Shown here: piece after piece, positions 32,416 through 41,695 of the stretch
Position numbering within the stretch: the first letter of the stretch is position 1
Layout of the letters: each line of letters starts with the position of its first letter
NCBI GenBank assembly: GCA_009777925.1
Contig: WRKX01000003.1
Span: forward strand, 1 to 57,349
Length of the DNA: 57,349 nucleotides
Direction of reading: 5' to 3'
Source of the DNA: Betaproteobacteria bacterium
GTDB lineage: Bacteria; Pseudomonadota; Gammaproteobacteria; Burkholderiales; Rhodocyclaceae
Notes under the pieces: generated by a model
Seen by the model: the letters and a program-made list of their open reading frames with translations, nothing else
What the model was told of the DNA's origin: nothing
The model's database searches: none
Made by a program: the position numbers and the translations under genes

Positions 32416-33735
32416 ATGAACTCAATTCAACCCGTCAACGTAGGCCTGCTTGGCATCGGCACGGTTGGTGGCGGCACTTACACTGTTCTTGCCCGCAACG
32501 CGGAGGAAATTGCCCGCCGCGCCGGGCGTCCCATTCAGGTTTTTATCGTCGCCGACAGCGATATTGATCGCGCGCGCGCGCTCGTGGGCGACTCCTGTCA
32601 GGTTACTGATGAGCCGTTTGCCGTGGTTACTGATCCGGCGGTTGATGTGGTCGTGGAGCTGATCGGCGGCTATACCGTCGCGCGTGATCTGGTCATGCGC
32701 GCCATTGAAAACGGCAAACACGTAGTCACCGCAAACAAGGCGCTCCTTGCCCTCTACGGGAACGAGATTTTCGCCGCCGCGCAGCAAAAGGGCGTGACCG
32801 TTGCCTTCGAGGCGGCAGTAGCGGGCGGCGTTCCCATCATCAAGGCGTTGCGCGAAGGGCTTTCCGCCAATCGCATCGAATGGGTAGCCGGGATTATAAA
32901 CGGCACAACCAATTTCATCCTCTCGGAAATGCGCGAAAAAGATTTGCCCTTCGCCGACGCACTCTCTGAAGCGCAACGCTTAGGCTACGCCGAGGCCGAT
33001 CCTACCTTTGATATTGAAGGGATTGACGCCGCGCACAAGACCACCCTGATTGCAGCCATCGCCTTCGGCATTCCGGTTCAGTTCGATAAGGCATATGTCG
33101 AGGGCATCACGAAACTGGAGGCGCTTGATATTCGCTACGCCGGGCAACTGGGCTATCGCATCAAGCTGTTAGGGGTCACCAAACGCCGGCAGGATGGCGT
33201 GGAATTGCGCGTACACCCGGCGCTCGTGCCGGAAAAACGTCTGCTCGCCAATGTCGAGGGCGCGATGAACGCCGTGCTGGTCAAGGGCGACGCGGTAGGC
33301 GCGACCCTCTATTACGGCAAGGGCGCGGGCGCGGAACCGACCGCTTCCGCCGTCATCGCTGATTTGATAGATGTTACCCGCGCAGCCACGACCGATCCGG
33401 ACAACCGCGTGCCACATCTGGCTTTCCAGCCGGATCAGTTGCATGATCTCGCCATCCTGCCGATTGAGGAGGCCGAAACCGCGTTCTATCTGCGCCTTAC
33501 GGTGGAAGACAGACCCGGTGTGCTGGCCGACATTACCCGCATTCTCGCGGATGAAGGCATTTCCATTGACGCCATGCTGCAAAAGGAGCCGGAAGAAGGG
33601 AAAGGTATAACGGACATTATCATGCTCACCCATGTCTGCCGGGAAAAAGAGGCCAATGCCGCAATCAGGAAGATTGAGGCGCTCTCTTCCATCAGAAATT
33701 ACGTGACAAAAATTCGCCTGGAAAACCTGCAATGA
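32416..33735 (+). CDS. hom: Homoserine dehydrogenase
   Basis: Reduces aspartate semialdehyde to homoserine for threonine, methionine and isoleucine synthesis. The 439-residue product has the NAD(P) motif VGLLGIGTVGGGTYTVL, the catalytic region GIINGTTNFILSEM and GYAEADPTFDIEGIDAAHK, and a C-terminal ACT domain (from about 355) with LRLTVEDRPGVLADITRIL that usually senses threonine. ATG 32416 is chosen to match the family start. No thrC or aminotransferase follows; ccmH overlaps its stop codon instead. Confidence 0.96.
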   Translation: MNSIQPVNVGLLGIGTVGGGTYTVLARNAEEIARRAGRPIQVFIVADSDIDRARALVGDSCQVTDEPFAVVTDPAVDVVVELIGGYTVARDLVMRAIENGKHVVTANKALLALYGNEIFAAAQQKGVTVAFEAAVAGGVPIIKALREGLSANRIEWVAGIINGTTNFILSEMREKDLPFADALSEAQRLGYAEADPTFDIEGIDAAHKTTLIAAIAFGIPVQFDKAYVEGITKLEALDIRYAGQLGYRIKLLGVTKRRQDGVELRVHPALVPEKRLLANVEGAMNAVLVKGDAVGATLYYGKGAGAEPTASAVIADLIDVTRAATTDPDNRVPHLAFQPDQLHDLAILPIEEAETAFYLRLTVEDRPGVLADITRILADEGISIDAMLQKEPEEGKGITDIIMLTHVCREKEANAAIRKIEALSSIRNYVTKIRLENLQ

Positions 33736-34274
33736 GAATTTGCATTCCGCTTCTGGTCGCGTTTTTTCTGGCCTTGCCGGTGTGGGCAACTTCACCTATG
33801 CCAGAGGAAGAGGTACAACCCATGTCACAGGAGGCGCGGCCTCTGGCGGAAGACCAGGTAACGGAAAAGCGTATGCTTGCCATTGCCGAGGAATTACGCT
33901 GTCTGGTTTGCCAGAACGAAACCATTGCCGCCTCCAATGCGGAACTGGCCAAGGATTTGCGCCGGGAAATCCGTAGCATGATCGGCACGGGCAAAAGCGA
34001 CCCGGAAATCATTGAGTTCATGGTAGAGCGTTATGGCGATTTTGTGCTCTACCGCCCGCCCTTCAAGGCGACTACCTGGCTTCTCTGGCTGCTGCCGCCA
34101 CTTTTTCTGCTGCTGGGTCTTGCCGGGGCAAGACTGTACCTTCTCCATCGTAATCGCCGCTTGTCCGCTGTCGCGCCGCTCCCTGCGGAAACTCTCCGCG
34201 TAGCGCAACATCTGTTGGCAGAGGAATCGCCCGTAGAGCCTGATTCCGCCCAGCCAACTCCGTCCACTCCCTGA
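33732..34274 (+). CDS. ccmH: Cytochrome c biogenesis protein CcmH
   Basis: A periplasmic thiol-redox subunit of the System I heme-lyase complex that prepares CxxCH in apocytochromes. The 180-residue product has a signal peptide (residues 1-19), the LRCLVCQNETIAASNA motif near residue 55, the helical RREIRSMI...YGDFVLYRPP region, and one membrane helix (about 115-135). A proline-rich tail ends it. It overlaps hom by four bases. It probably serves NapB and NapC, though the rest of ccmA-G is not in the window. Confidence 0.92.
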   Translation: MRICIPLLVAFFLALPVWATSPMPEEEVQPMSQEARPLAEDQVTEKRMLAIAEELRCLVCQNETIAASNAELAKDLRREIRSMIGTGKSDPEIIEFMVERYGDFVLYRPPFKATTWLLWLLPPLFLLLGLAGARLYLLHRNRRLSAVAPLPAETLRVAQHLLAEESPVEPDSAQPTPSTP

Positions 34275-34292
34275 TTTTGCCCGCGAAAATTC

Positions 34293-35198
34293 ATGACTGC
34301 TTTTCTTATTGCCGCCGTTCTCCTAATTCTGCTGCCGGTTGCCCTGCTCTTTCCGACGCTCCTGAAGCGCCGTAAGGCGCTTATCAATTCTCCCGCGCCT
34401 GTCCGTAACATCCATATCCTGCGCGAACAATTGGCTGATCTGGAAAGGGAACGCACCGCCGATTTATTGAGCGAGGGCGATTTTATAGAGGCTAAAGAAG
34501 ACCTGGAGCGGCGTTTGATTGAAGAAAACGCGCCGGGCGAGCGCGGGGACAATGAAGCCGCTCCTGTCCAAAACAACGCGCAGAATTCCCCGTTTGCCGC
34601 TGCCCTGCTTATACTGCTCCTCGTGGTGGGCGGATTTTCTGGCTATCGCTGGCTTGGCTCGCCGCTGGCGCTGGACGCAGAAAATATTGCCCACACCACT
34701 GGACATGCCGCGCCTACGGCGGAACAAATTTCCGGCATGGTTCAGCAACTGGAAGAACATCTCAGGGAAAACCCGGATGATGAAGAAGGTTGGTTGAATC
34801 TGGCGCTTACTTACCAGATGCTTGGCCGCCCTGCCGAGGCAGTTGCCGCCTATGAAAAGGTTGAAGCGCGAATCAGCGCCGATCCTGATCTTCTGACGAG
34901 CTATGCCGAAGCCCTTGCCCTGACCGCCATACCCGAAAAGCCTGACGAGAAGCCGACCGCTTTTCACGGCAAACCGCGCCGCCTGCTTCTGGAGGCGCTG
35001 CAACTCGAACCCGAACATCCCAAGGCGCTTTTTTTGGCAGGCGCTGCCGCGTTTGAGGCGGGCGACAAACAGGAAGCCGTGGTTCACTGGGAAAAACTGT
35101 TGCCGCATGTCGAAGAGGGCAGTGAACTACACGCGCTCCTGATTGCCAATATCGAGCGCATCCGCGCCGAAACACCTGCGGACAAGGCGGCAAGGTAA
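34293..35198 (+). CDS. ccmI: Cytochrome c biogenesis protein CcmI (TPR type)
   Basis: Delivers apocytochrome to the CcmFH lyase. The 301-residue product has an N-terminal membrane helix (about 2-22), a cytoplasmic loop with LREQLADLERERTADLLSEGDF (split across the CcmI signature), a second helix (near 105-120), and TPR repeats with NPDDEEGWLNLALTYQMLGRP and HPKALFLAGAAAFEAGDKQEA. It follows ccmH by 18 bases and ends 84 bases from trkH, which converges on it. Confidence 0.9.
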   Translation: MTAFLIAAVLLILLPVALLFPTLLKRRKALINSPAPVRNIHILREQLADLERERTADLLSEGDFIEAKEDLERRLIEENAPGERGDNEAAPVQNNAQNSPFAAALLILLLVVGGFSGYRWLGSPLALDAENIAHTTGHAAPTAEQISGMVQQLEEHLRENPDDEEGWLNLALTYQMLGRPAEAVAAYEKVEARISADPDLLTSYAEALALTAIPEKPDEKPTAFHGKPRRLLLEALQLEPEHPKALFLAGAAAFEAGDKQEAVVHWEKLLPHVEEGSELHALLIANIERIRAETPADKAAR

Positions 35199-35257
35199 CG
35201 TTGGGCAACATGTTTTCGGAGACTATAGCCAAACACTCAAAAACGTTGGGATTCGCG

Positions 35258-35278
35258 CCATTGTTGTCTGCAAGACCA
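35258..35278. repeat. Dispersed TTGTCTGCAAGACC unit next to the trkH stop
   Basis: This short palindromic unit matches the TGCAAGAC units at 6318-6345 and 54084-54110. It lies between the convergent ccmI and trkH genes. Confidence 0.5.
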
Positions 35279-35282
35279 GGAC

Positions 35283-36746
35283 TTATTTTTTCCAGAAAGC
35301 CGGGGTGAGGACGACCAGCAGAGTAAAAATTTCAAGGCGCCCCAGGAGCATGGCAAAGGAACAGACCCAGGTCTGAAATTGGCTAAAGCTCGCGTAATTG
35401 CTTGCCGGCCCGACTTCTCCCAGGCCGGGGCCGGTGTTGTTCAGGGAAGCGACAGCGGCGGAAAAGGCCGTGATTATTTCCATCCCGGAAAAAGAGAGGG
35501 TGAGGGTCAGCGTTGCCAGACTGACCATATAAATAAAGCTGAAGGCCAAAACCGCAAACAGCATGTTGGGCGGGATTGAGCGTCCGCCAAGTTTGACCGG
35601 GCGCACTGCCGCCGGGTGCATGGCGCGGAGCAGTTCCCGATAAACCTGCTTGTAGAGCAATACGGCGCGCATCATCTTGATGCCGCCACCGGTAGAGCCG
35701 GTGCAGGGGACAAAACTGCACAAAAAAAGCATCCACAAAGGCGCGAAGAAAGGCCAGAAACTGTAGTCGGTAGAGGAAAAGCCCGCCGTAGTGGCGATGG
35801 ACACAACGTTGAAGGCAGCGTAACGCAGGATGGTAGCGCTACTGTCGTAGACATGGAAACTCCAGAGATAGAAGGCAATGAGCAGAATGCTGGCAAGCAA
35901 AACCCCCAAAAACCAGAGAATTTCCGGGTCACGCAGGTGGGTGCGCAAGTCAACATTCGCAATGGCAACATAATGTGTGGAGAAATTCATCCCGGCAATC
36001 AGCATGAACAAAATGGCAATGCCTTCGATCAGGGGAGAATTCCAGTAGGCGAAGCTCGCGTCATGGGTGGAAAAACCGCCGAGCGAGACCGTGGAAAAAG
36101 CATGGCAGAGCGCATCGAAAGCGCCCATTCCCGCCCAGTAATAGGCCATGCCGCAAAGGGCGGTAATGCCGACATAGACCAGCCACAAACCTTTCGCGGT
36201 TTGGGCGATACGGGGCGTGAGCCTGGCGTCTTTTATCGGCCCCGGCGTTTCTGCCTTGAACATTTGTCGTCCCCCGATGCCAAGCATGGGGAGAATGGCT
36301 ACGGCAAGCACGATCAATCCCATGCCGCCCAGCCAGATGATGAGATGCCGCCAGAGATTTATGGAAACCGGCAGCAAATCCAGGCCGGGAAGCACTGTCG
36401 CGCCTGTGGAAGTAAGGCCGGATACGGCCTCAAAGTAAGCGCCGGTAAACCCGATGTCAAGTTGGGTATAAAAAGGAATCGCGGCGAAGACCGGCAGCGC
36501 CGACCAGACCAGAACAACAAGCAAAAAACCGTCGCGCACGTTGAGTTCCCGCTTGTGCCGACGGGTAAAAAACCACAGAAACAAGCCGCTGCCCATCGTC
36601 ATAAAAAAGGCAAGGTCATAGGCAGTTTCCGCGCCATCATGAAAAAGATGCGCAGTGCCGAGCGGCACGAGCAAGGTCAGGGAAAAAAGCGCCAGCAACA
36701 TGCCGAAAGCGCGAATGACGGGAAAAAAACGCTCCATACGGATCAA
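35283..36746 (-). CDS. trkH: Trk potassium uptake channel protein TrkH
   Basis: The membrane subunit of the Trk system. The 487-residue product has about ten hydrophobic segments and four selectivity-filter-like loops, including VSGLTSTGATVLPGLD, FSTVSLGGFSTHDASFA, IATTAGFSSTDYSFWP and SLNNTGPGLGEVGP. This is the normal TrkH length. It starts three bases after trkA, its regulatory partner, so the two form one unit. Confidence 0.95.
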   Translation of the reverse strand: MIRMERFFPVIRAFGMLLALFSLTLLVPLGTAHLFHDGAETAYDLAFFMTMGSGLFLWFFTRRHKRELNVRDGFLLVVLVWSALPVFAAIPFYTQLDIGFTGAYFEAVSGLTSTGATVLPGLDLLPVSINLWRHLIIWLGGMGLIVLAVAILPMLGIGGRQMFKAETPGPIKDARLTPRIAQTAKGLWLVYVGITALCGMAYYWAGMGAFDALCHAFSTVSLGGFSTHDASFAYWNSPLIEGIAILFMLIAGMNFSTHYVAIANVDLRTHLRDPEILWFLGVLLASILLIAFYLWSFHVYDSSATILRYAAFNVVSIATTAGFSSTDYSFWPFFAPLWMLFLCSFVPCTGSTGGGIKMMRAVLLYKQVYRELLRAMHPAAVRPVKLGGRSIPPNMLFAVLAFSFIYMVSLATLTLTLSFSGMEIITAFSAAVASLNNTGPGLGEVGPASNYASFSQFQTWVCSFAMLLGRLEIFTLLVVLTPAFWKK

Positions 36747-36749
36747 TGC

Positions 36750-38186
36750 TTAAAAGAAGTGAAATCCTACCTGGAAGAGTTTTTCGACTTGTTTGACCAG
36801 TTCTTTCGTCGCGCAAAATACGATGATATGATCGCCGGGCTGGATGACGGAATCGCCATGCGCGATTTCCACCTGTACCTTATGCTGTTCAGCGATACCG
36901 TCACTGCGCGTCTCACTGAATGCGGCAAGGTCAAGATTACGCACCAACGCGGCTATGGCTACGCCTTTCGGCCAGTCTATGTCGTTGATTTTGTGTCCGA
37001 TAATGCGGGAACTCCCGGAATCGCCATGCGCCACAATTTCCAGAGCTTCCGCCGCGCCCCGCCGCAGGGAATGGACGGTTGCCACATCCCCTTTGCGAAC
37101 CCTCGCCAGAAGCGAGCCGATGGAGATGTGCGCCGGGGAAATACCGATGTCAATAGGGCCGCCTTGTGTCATGTCGGCATAGGCATTGCGGTTGATAAGC
37201 GCCAAAACCCGTTTGCAGCCCATCCGTTTGGCAAGCGAAGTGGTCATGATATTGTCCGCGTCGGAACTGGTGAGCGCGAGAAACAAATCCATTTCCGCGA
37301 CATTTTCCTGTTCCAGCAAGTCTTCATCCGTCGCGCTGCCACAGAGTACCAGCGAGTCTTTCAATTCTTCCGCAATGAAGTCGGCGCGGCTTCTGTTCAT
37401 CTCGATGACCTTGATTTCATAGCGCGCCTCCAGTGCGGCGGCAACCCGAAAGCCGATGTTGCCGCCGCCCGCGATCATGATACGGCGCACAGGATTTTCA
37501 TCCGGCCTGATCTCGCGCAGTATCAGGCGGATATGTTCGGTAGCGGCGAGAATGAATACTTCGTCGCCGGGCTGCAGGCACACTTCGCCATCCGGGATAA
37601 TGTGTTTGCCATGGCGAAAAATGGCAACGACGCGGGCGTCTGTGTCGGGCGGCAAATGCGAGCGTATTTCCCGGATCGGCTTTGCGACCAACAGCCCGCC
37701 TTCATGCGCCCGAATCCCGACCAGCGATACCCTGCCCCCGGCAAAACCCAGCACCTCCAGAGCTTCCGGGAATTCAACCAGCCGGGTGATGTGTTCGGTA
37801 ATGGTCTGTTCAGGACAAATGGCGAAGTCGACCGCGAAATTTTCTTTGGCAAGCATTCCCTGATTGTCATGAAAATCATGGCCGCGCAGCCGGGCAACAC
37901 GGGTTGGAATATTGAAGACGCTCTGCGCTATTTTGCAGGCCACAAGATTGGTCTGGTCGCTCTGGGTCAGGGCAATGATGAGATCGGCGTCCTCCGCGCC
38001 TGCGTTTTTCAATACCGAGGGATAAATCACATTGCCCACCACCGCGCGCAGATCAAGGCGATCCTGCAACGCCGCAAGCGGCTCGCCGTCGCTGTCAACC
38101 ACGGTAATGTCGTTTTCTTCCGAAGAGATCAGGTTTTCCGCGACGCTGGTGCCGACCCGCCCCGCGCCAAGAATGATGATCTTCAT
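36750..38186 (-). CDS. trkA: Trk potassium transport peripheral subunit TrkA
   Basis: The cytoplasmic NAD(H)-binding regulator of TrkH. The 478-residue product has two RCK halves. Each begins with a Rossmann loop (IIILGAGRVGTSVAENLI near 3; IMIAGGGNIGFRVAAALE near 235) and is followed by a TrkA-C domain. It is slightly longer than E. coli TrkA because of a C-terminal extension ending in KLFQVGFHFF. It begins 16 bases after the ntrX stop in the same direction. Confidence 0.96.
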   Translation of the reverse strand: MKIIILGAGRVGTSVAENLISSEENDITVVDSDGEPLAALQDRLDLRAVVGNVIYPSVLKNAGAEDADLIIALTQSDQTNLVACKIAQSVFNIPTRVARLRGHDFHDNQGMLAKENFAVDFAICPEQTITEHITRLVEFPEALEVLGFAGGRVSLVGIRAHEGGLLVAKPIREIRSHLPPDTDARVVAIFRHGKHIIPDGEVCLQPGDEVFILAATEHIRLILREIRPDENPVRRIMIAGGGNIGFRVAAALEARYEIKVIEMNRSRADFIAEELKDSLVLCGSATDEDLLEQENVAEMDLFLALTSSDADNIMTTSLAKRMGCKRVLALINRNAYADMTQGGPIDIGISPAHISIGSLLARVRKGDVATVHSLRRGAAEALEIVAHGDSGSSRIIGHKINDIDWPKGVAIAALVRNLDLAAFSETRSDGIAEQHKVQVEIAHGDSVIQPGDHIIVFCATKELVKQVEKLFQVGFHFF

Positions 38187-38202
38187 AGCGTCATGTCCGC
38201 TT

Positions 38203-39483
38203 TTAATCTGTTTCGTGTCGCTTTCCTACAGCGATGCCCAGTTGCTTCATCTTGCGGTAGAGATGAGTGCGCTCCAGGCCGGAATGCTCTGAAACTCGCG
38301 TCATGTTACCGCGCTCGCTGCGTAAAAGATGTTCGAAATAGCGTTTCTCGAAAGCGTCGCGCGCTTCGCGCAAAGGCAGGGAAAACAGGCTTTCCAGTTC
38401 TGCCGGCAAAACATTGCGCTGTATCCCCAGATTGGGAACCAGGCGCACGAGCTCGTCTTCGCCGATTTCTTCGTCCAGGGTGGAAAGCGCCAGACTGCGA
38501 ATCAGCGCCTGTAAGTCATCCCAAAGGGAAAAAATGGCGCTGGCGTCGCGCCCGGGCCAGTTGGTACGGATCAGATTCAGGGCGGCAGAGGAAAAACGGC
38601 GCATCGGCGATTCTCCCCGCTCCACCATCAGGCTAAGAAATAGACTGCAAATTTCCGGCAGATCGTTGGCGTGCTGGAGGAGATCCGGCATGAAAACCAC
38701 AACTTCCGAGACGCGCTTCAAGGTGTGCAGATCCCAGGCTTTATCCGCCAGCGCCTCCAGAGGTTGCGCGGTGGCGGCGACGATCAGAATATTGTGCTGG
38801 GTAGCGCGATCCAGCGCAAAGGCAAGATTCATTTGCTGCATCTTGCCAAGCGCCGCCAGGTCGCCGACATAAATCAGCCCGCCTGCCGTCTTTTGCAGGG
38901 TTTCCTGGGTCAACGTGCCGACGTATTCGCGTAAATCCAGCCAGGGCGAACGCGGTCTTTGCAGAGTGCGGGCGCAGAGTTCGGCAATCAGACCGACGCC
39001 GCCTTTCAAAAGCAGGGAATTGCTGCGCGCGGCGGATTGTTCCAGGCGTTTTTTCAGGTCACGAAACAAGGTGGCATGACTCAACGCTTCCAGCGTGGCG
39101 GGGGGGCGCTGCCCGATACGGTCATGTTTCAGGGCTTTGCGGATGGTCGCAAGCAGTTTTTGCAGGGCGATGGGTTTTTCCAGAAAATCCACAGCGCCGA
39201 TGCGGGTAGCTTCCACCGCTGTGTCAATCGTGCCATGCCCGGACATCATGACGACCGGCATCGTCAATTGTCCGCCGGTATTCCATTCCTTAAGCAGGGA
39301 AATGCCGTCGGTATCAGGCATCCAGATGTCGAGCAATACCAGATCGGGAACCCGCTCGCTCCGCGCGCTCCGCGCTTCGGCGGCATTTTCCGCCACTCGC
39401 ACCGAGTGTCCTTCATCTGAAAGAATTTCGGAAAGCAGTTCCCGAATGCCTATTTCGTCGTCCACGATCAGTATGTCAGCCAT
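38203..39483 (-). CDS. ntrX: NtrX-type response regulator with degenerate AAA+ domain
   Basis: The response regulator partner of NtrY. The 426-residue product has a receiver (1-115; phospho-aspartate in DLVLLDIWMPDTDGI, lysine in LEKPIALQKL). The middle domain corresponds to the sigma-54 AAA+ module but has lost its key motifs: SLLLKGGVGLIAEL replaces the Walker A loop, no GAFTGA loop is seen, and GGLIYVGDL stands at the Walker B position. A Fis-type helix-turn-helix ends it (MTRVSEHSGLERTHLYRKMKQ). It probably acts as a DNA-binding regulator without sigma-54 activation. It overlaps ntrY by eight bases. Confidence 0.9.
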   Translation of the reverse strand: MADILIVDDEIGIRELLSEILSDEGHSVRVAENAAEARSARSERVPDLVLLDIWMPDTDGISLLKEWNTGGQLTMPVVMMSGHGTIDTAVEATRIGAVDFLEKPIALQKLLATIRKALKHDRIGQRPPATLEALSHATLFRDLKKRLEQSAARSNSLLLKGGVGLIAELCARTLQRPRSPWLDLREYVGTLTQETLQKTAGGLIYVGDLAALGKMQQMNLAFALDRATQHNILIVAATAQPLEALADKAWDLHTLKRVSEVVVFMPDLLQHANDLPEICSLFLSLMVERGESPMRRFSSAALNLIRTNWPGRDASAIFSLWDDLQALIRSLALSTLDEEIGEDELVRLVPNLGIQRNVLPAELESLFSLPLREARDAFEKRYFEHLLRSERGNMTRVSEHSGLERTHLYRKMKQLGIAVGKRHETD

Positions 39484-41695
39484 GTTGGATTCCTCTTAAC
39501 TGTTCTGTTTCTGCCTGCGGCAGGCGGATGACAATGCGCGCCCCGCCTTCCACTTTGTTGCTGATGGCGATCTCGCCATGATGCTCGTCAATGATTTTTT
39601 TCACAATGGGCAAACCAAGGCCGGTGCCGCGTGATTTGGTCGTAATGTAAGGCTCAAATACGCGCGGTAAAATTTCCGCCGGGAAACCATCGCCATTGTC
39701 CTCTATTTGCAGCAGGACAACGCCATTTTCTGCTTTGGTACGGATAAAAATTTCCGATCCCTCGGCATTCTCCAGCGCGTCTTCACCGTTACGCAGCAGA
39801 TTGTGAATTACCTGCCGCAACTGATTCGCGTCACCCTGCACCAAAGGCAAATCGTCATTCAGACTGGAGCGGATAGGGGCGCTGGAATGTTCGTAGAGCG
39901 CCAATACTTCCAGAATCAGGGCATTCAGGTCAAGAGGCGCCAGTTCAGGCGCGGGCAGGCGCGAATAATCGCGGAAATCGTCCACCATCCGCTTCATCGC
40001 CAAAACCTGATTCACTATGGTTTGAGTTGCGCGCTCCAGTATTTCCTGATCTTTGCCTTGCAGACGATCGGCAAGTTTGAATTGCAGGCGCTCGGCGGAA
40101 AGCTGGATGGGCGTCAGCGGATTCTTGATTTCATGCGCCAGGCGACGCGCGACTTCTCCCCAGGCAATGCTGCGTTGCGCTGCAATCAGACGGGTAATGT
40201 CATCGAACACTACCACAAACCCGCCACCCGATACCAACGGCAGGCGGCTGCCACGCAGGAGCAGATGCCGAATCTGGCCTTCCCCGGACAGGCTTTCGAC
40301 TTCCGTTTGTCCTTGCCAGTCTGCCTCGCCGGCCTGGGTGAAATACTCCTCCAGGAGCTTGCCGAGCAGAGGGAAACGCTGCCATGCCGCTGCCTGAACG
40401 TGCAGTTCAGTGGACAGCGCTTCGCCCAGAATGGAGAGCGCGCCCTCGTTCAGGGTGCGAAGCACACGGTCGGCGTCAAATACCAGCACCCCGGCGGAGA
40501 GATTGGCAAGAATGGATTCCAGATAAGCACGGGCGCTCTCCAGCTCGTTTCGGTGCCGCTCGGTTTCCTGATGAGCTTCGGAAAGCTGCCGGGTCATCTG
40601 GTTGAACGATTGGGTCAGCGCCCCCAGTTCATCGCCGCCCTTGATAATCCGTCGTTGCGAATAGTCTCCCTGGGCGACCGCCTGAGTACCTTCCGCCAGA
40701 ATGGAGAGAGGCGCGGAGAGACGACGCGCCAGAAGAAAAGCCAGCGCGAACGCCGCGAGCAAGGCAACCAGCAAGGTCAGGGTCAGAGACAGGGCATAGA
40801 TGCGGGTTAACCCCTGACGGCCAAGCTGCAATTCCTGATATTCGCTATACACCAGTTGCACTGCCTCGGCGTTGCGGTTCAGGTTTTCCGGCACATCCTG
40901 CGCCAGTTGCAGGACACGCGGCGTCTCAAAAAAGCTGCGGCTGGCAATGGGCAGCAGAACACGCAGGCGCATTTCTCTCCCTTGCGCTTTTTTTCTTTGC
41001 GCTGCTTCTTCCAGTGCGTCTTTTTCGTCAATGACCACAAGAGGCGTCAGACCGTCCATGCCTGCCGGAGCGGTTGCCAAGGCTTGCGCCTGCTTCAGTT
41101 CGGAGGGCAGGGGCAAGGGCGGCAAAGGCTGGGTCAAATCGCGCTGGGCGCTAATCAGCAATTGGCCGGTAGGCGAAAAAAGCGCGACGGAATCTACCGC
41201 AGCCTGCTCGCGAAGGCGCACTAAATGGGCGCGTAGCCCTGCTTCCGGGCTGCCGGCAATATCGTGCGCCATGCCTTGCGCTTTTTGCGCCAGTTCCCCC
41301 CGCAAATAATCGAAGGCTGAATGCCCCAGATCAAGGCCGGATTCCAGCGCCTTTTCCACGCGCACGTCAAACCAGCTCTCAATTGAGTGGGTAATGAATT
41401 GCACCGAGACGACATAAATCAGGGAACCGGGAATGACCGCAATCAGGCCAAACATCAACATGAGCCTTAGTTTCAGGCGCGCGCCGAATTTTTGCGTGCG
41501 AATATCCCGCAGCAGCCTTGCGATTTGCCAGCCAACCAGAACCAGCAACAGGACAGTAACCAGGGCGCTGGCAAGCAAAATTTGCGAGTAATTTTTGCTC
41601 ATCGCGTCCGCCGTAATCGAGGTCAGCAGCAAAATCCAGAGCATTATGCCAAGCGCCAGGGCCAGCACGCCCAAAACCGGGATTAGGCGTTTCAT
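39476..41695 (-). CDS. ntrY: Sensor histidine kinase NtrY
   Basis: A nitrogen- or redox-responsive kinase. The 739-residue product has several N-terminal membrane helices (about 7-27, 37-55, 85-110 and 305-330) around a periplasmic region. A HAMP domain (near 328-380) and a PAS domain (near 395-500) follow. The phospho-histidine lies in ARRLAHEIKNPLTPIQLSAERL. The ATPase domain has LLRNGEDALENAEG, IEDNGDGFPAEILPRVFEPY and GTGLGLPIVKKIIDEHHG. It follows the DUF4390 gene with a four-base overlap, as in other betaproteobacteria. Confidence 0.95.
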   Translation of the reverse strand: MKRLIPVLGVLALALGIMLWILLLTSITADAMSKNYSQILLASALVTVLLLVLVGWQIARLLRDIRTQKFGARLKLRLMLMFGLIAVIPGSLIYVVSVQFITHSIESWFDVRVEKALESGLDLGHSAFDYLRGELAQKAQGMAHDIAGSPEAGLRAHLVRLREQAAVDSVALFSPTGQLLISAQRDLTQPLPPLPLPSELKQAQALATAPAGMDGLTPLVVIDEKDALEEAAQRKKAQGREMRLRVLLPIASRSFFETPRVLQLAQDVPENLNRNAEAVQLVYSEYQELQLGRQGLTRIYALSLTLTLLVALLAAFALAFLLARRLSAPLSILAEGTQAVAQGDYSQRRIIKGGDELGALTQSFNQMTRQLSEAHQETERHRNELESARAYLESILANLSAGVLVFDADRVLRTLNEGALSILGEALSTELHVQAAAWQRFPLLGKLLEEYFTQAGEADWQGQTEVESLSGEGQIRHLLLRGSRLPLVSGGGFVVVFDDITRLIAAQRSIAWGEVARRLAHEIKNPLTPIQLSAERLQFKLADRLQGKDQEILERATQTIVNQVLAMKRMVDDFRDYSRLPAPELAPLDLNALILEVLALYEHSSAPIRSSLNDDLPLVQGDANQLRQVIHNLLRNGEDALENAEGSEIFIRTKAENGVVLLQIEDNGDGFPAEILPRVFEPYITTKSRGTGLGLPIVKKIIDEHHGEIAISNKVEGGARIVIRLPQAETEQLRGIQHG

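Noticed and set aside
35616..38636. 1006-codon open frame on the plus strand
   Set aside because: It runs antisense through trkH and trkA, both with full family motifs. High-GC codon use commonly leaves the opposite strand open, and no domain is seen in it.
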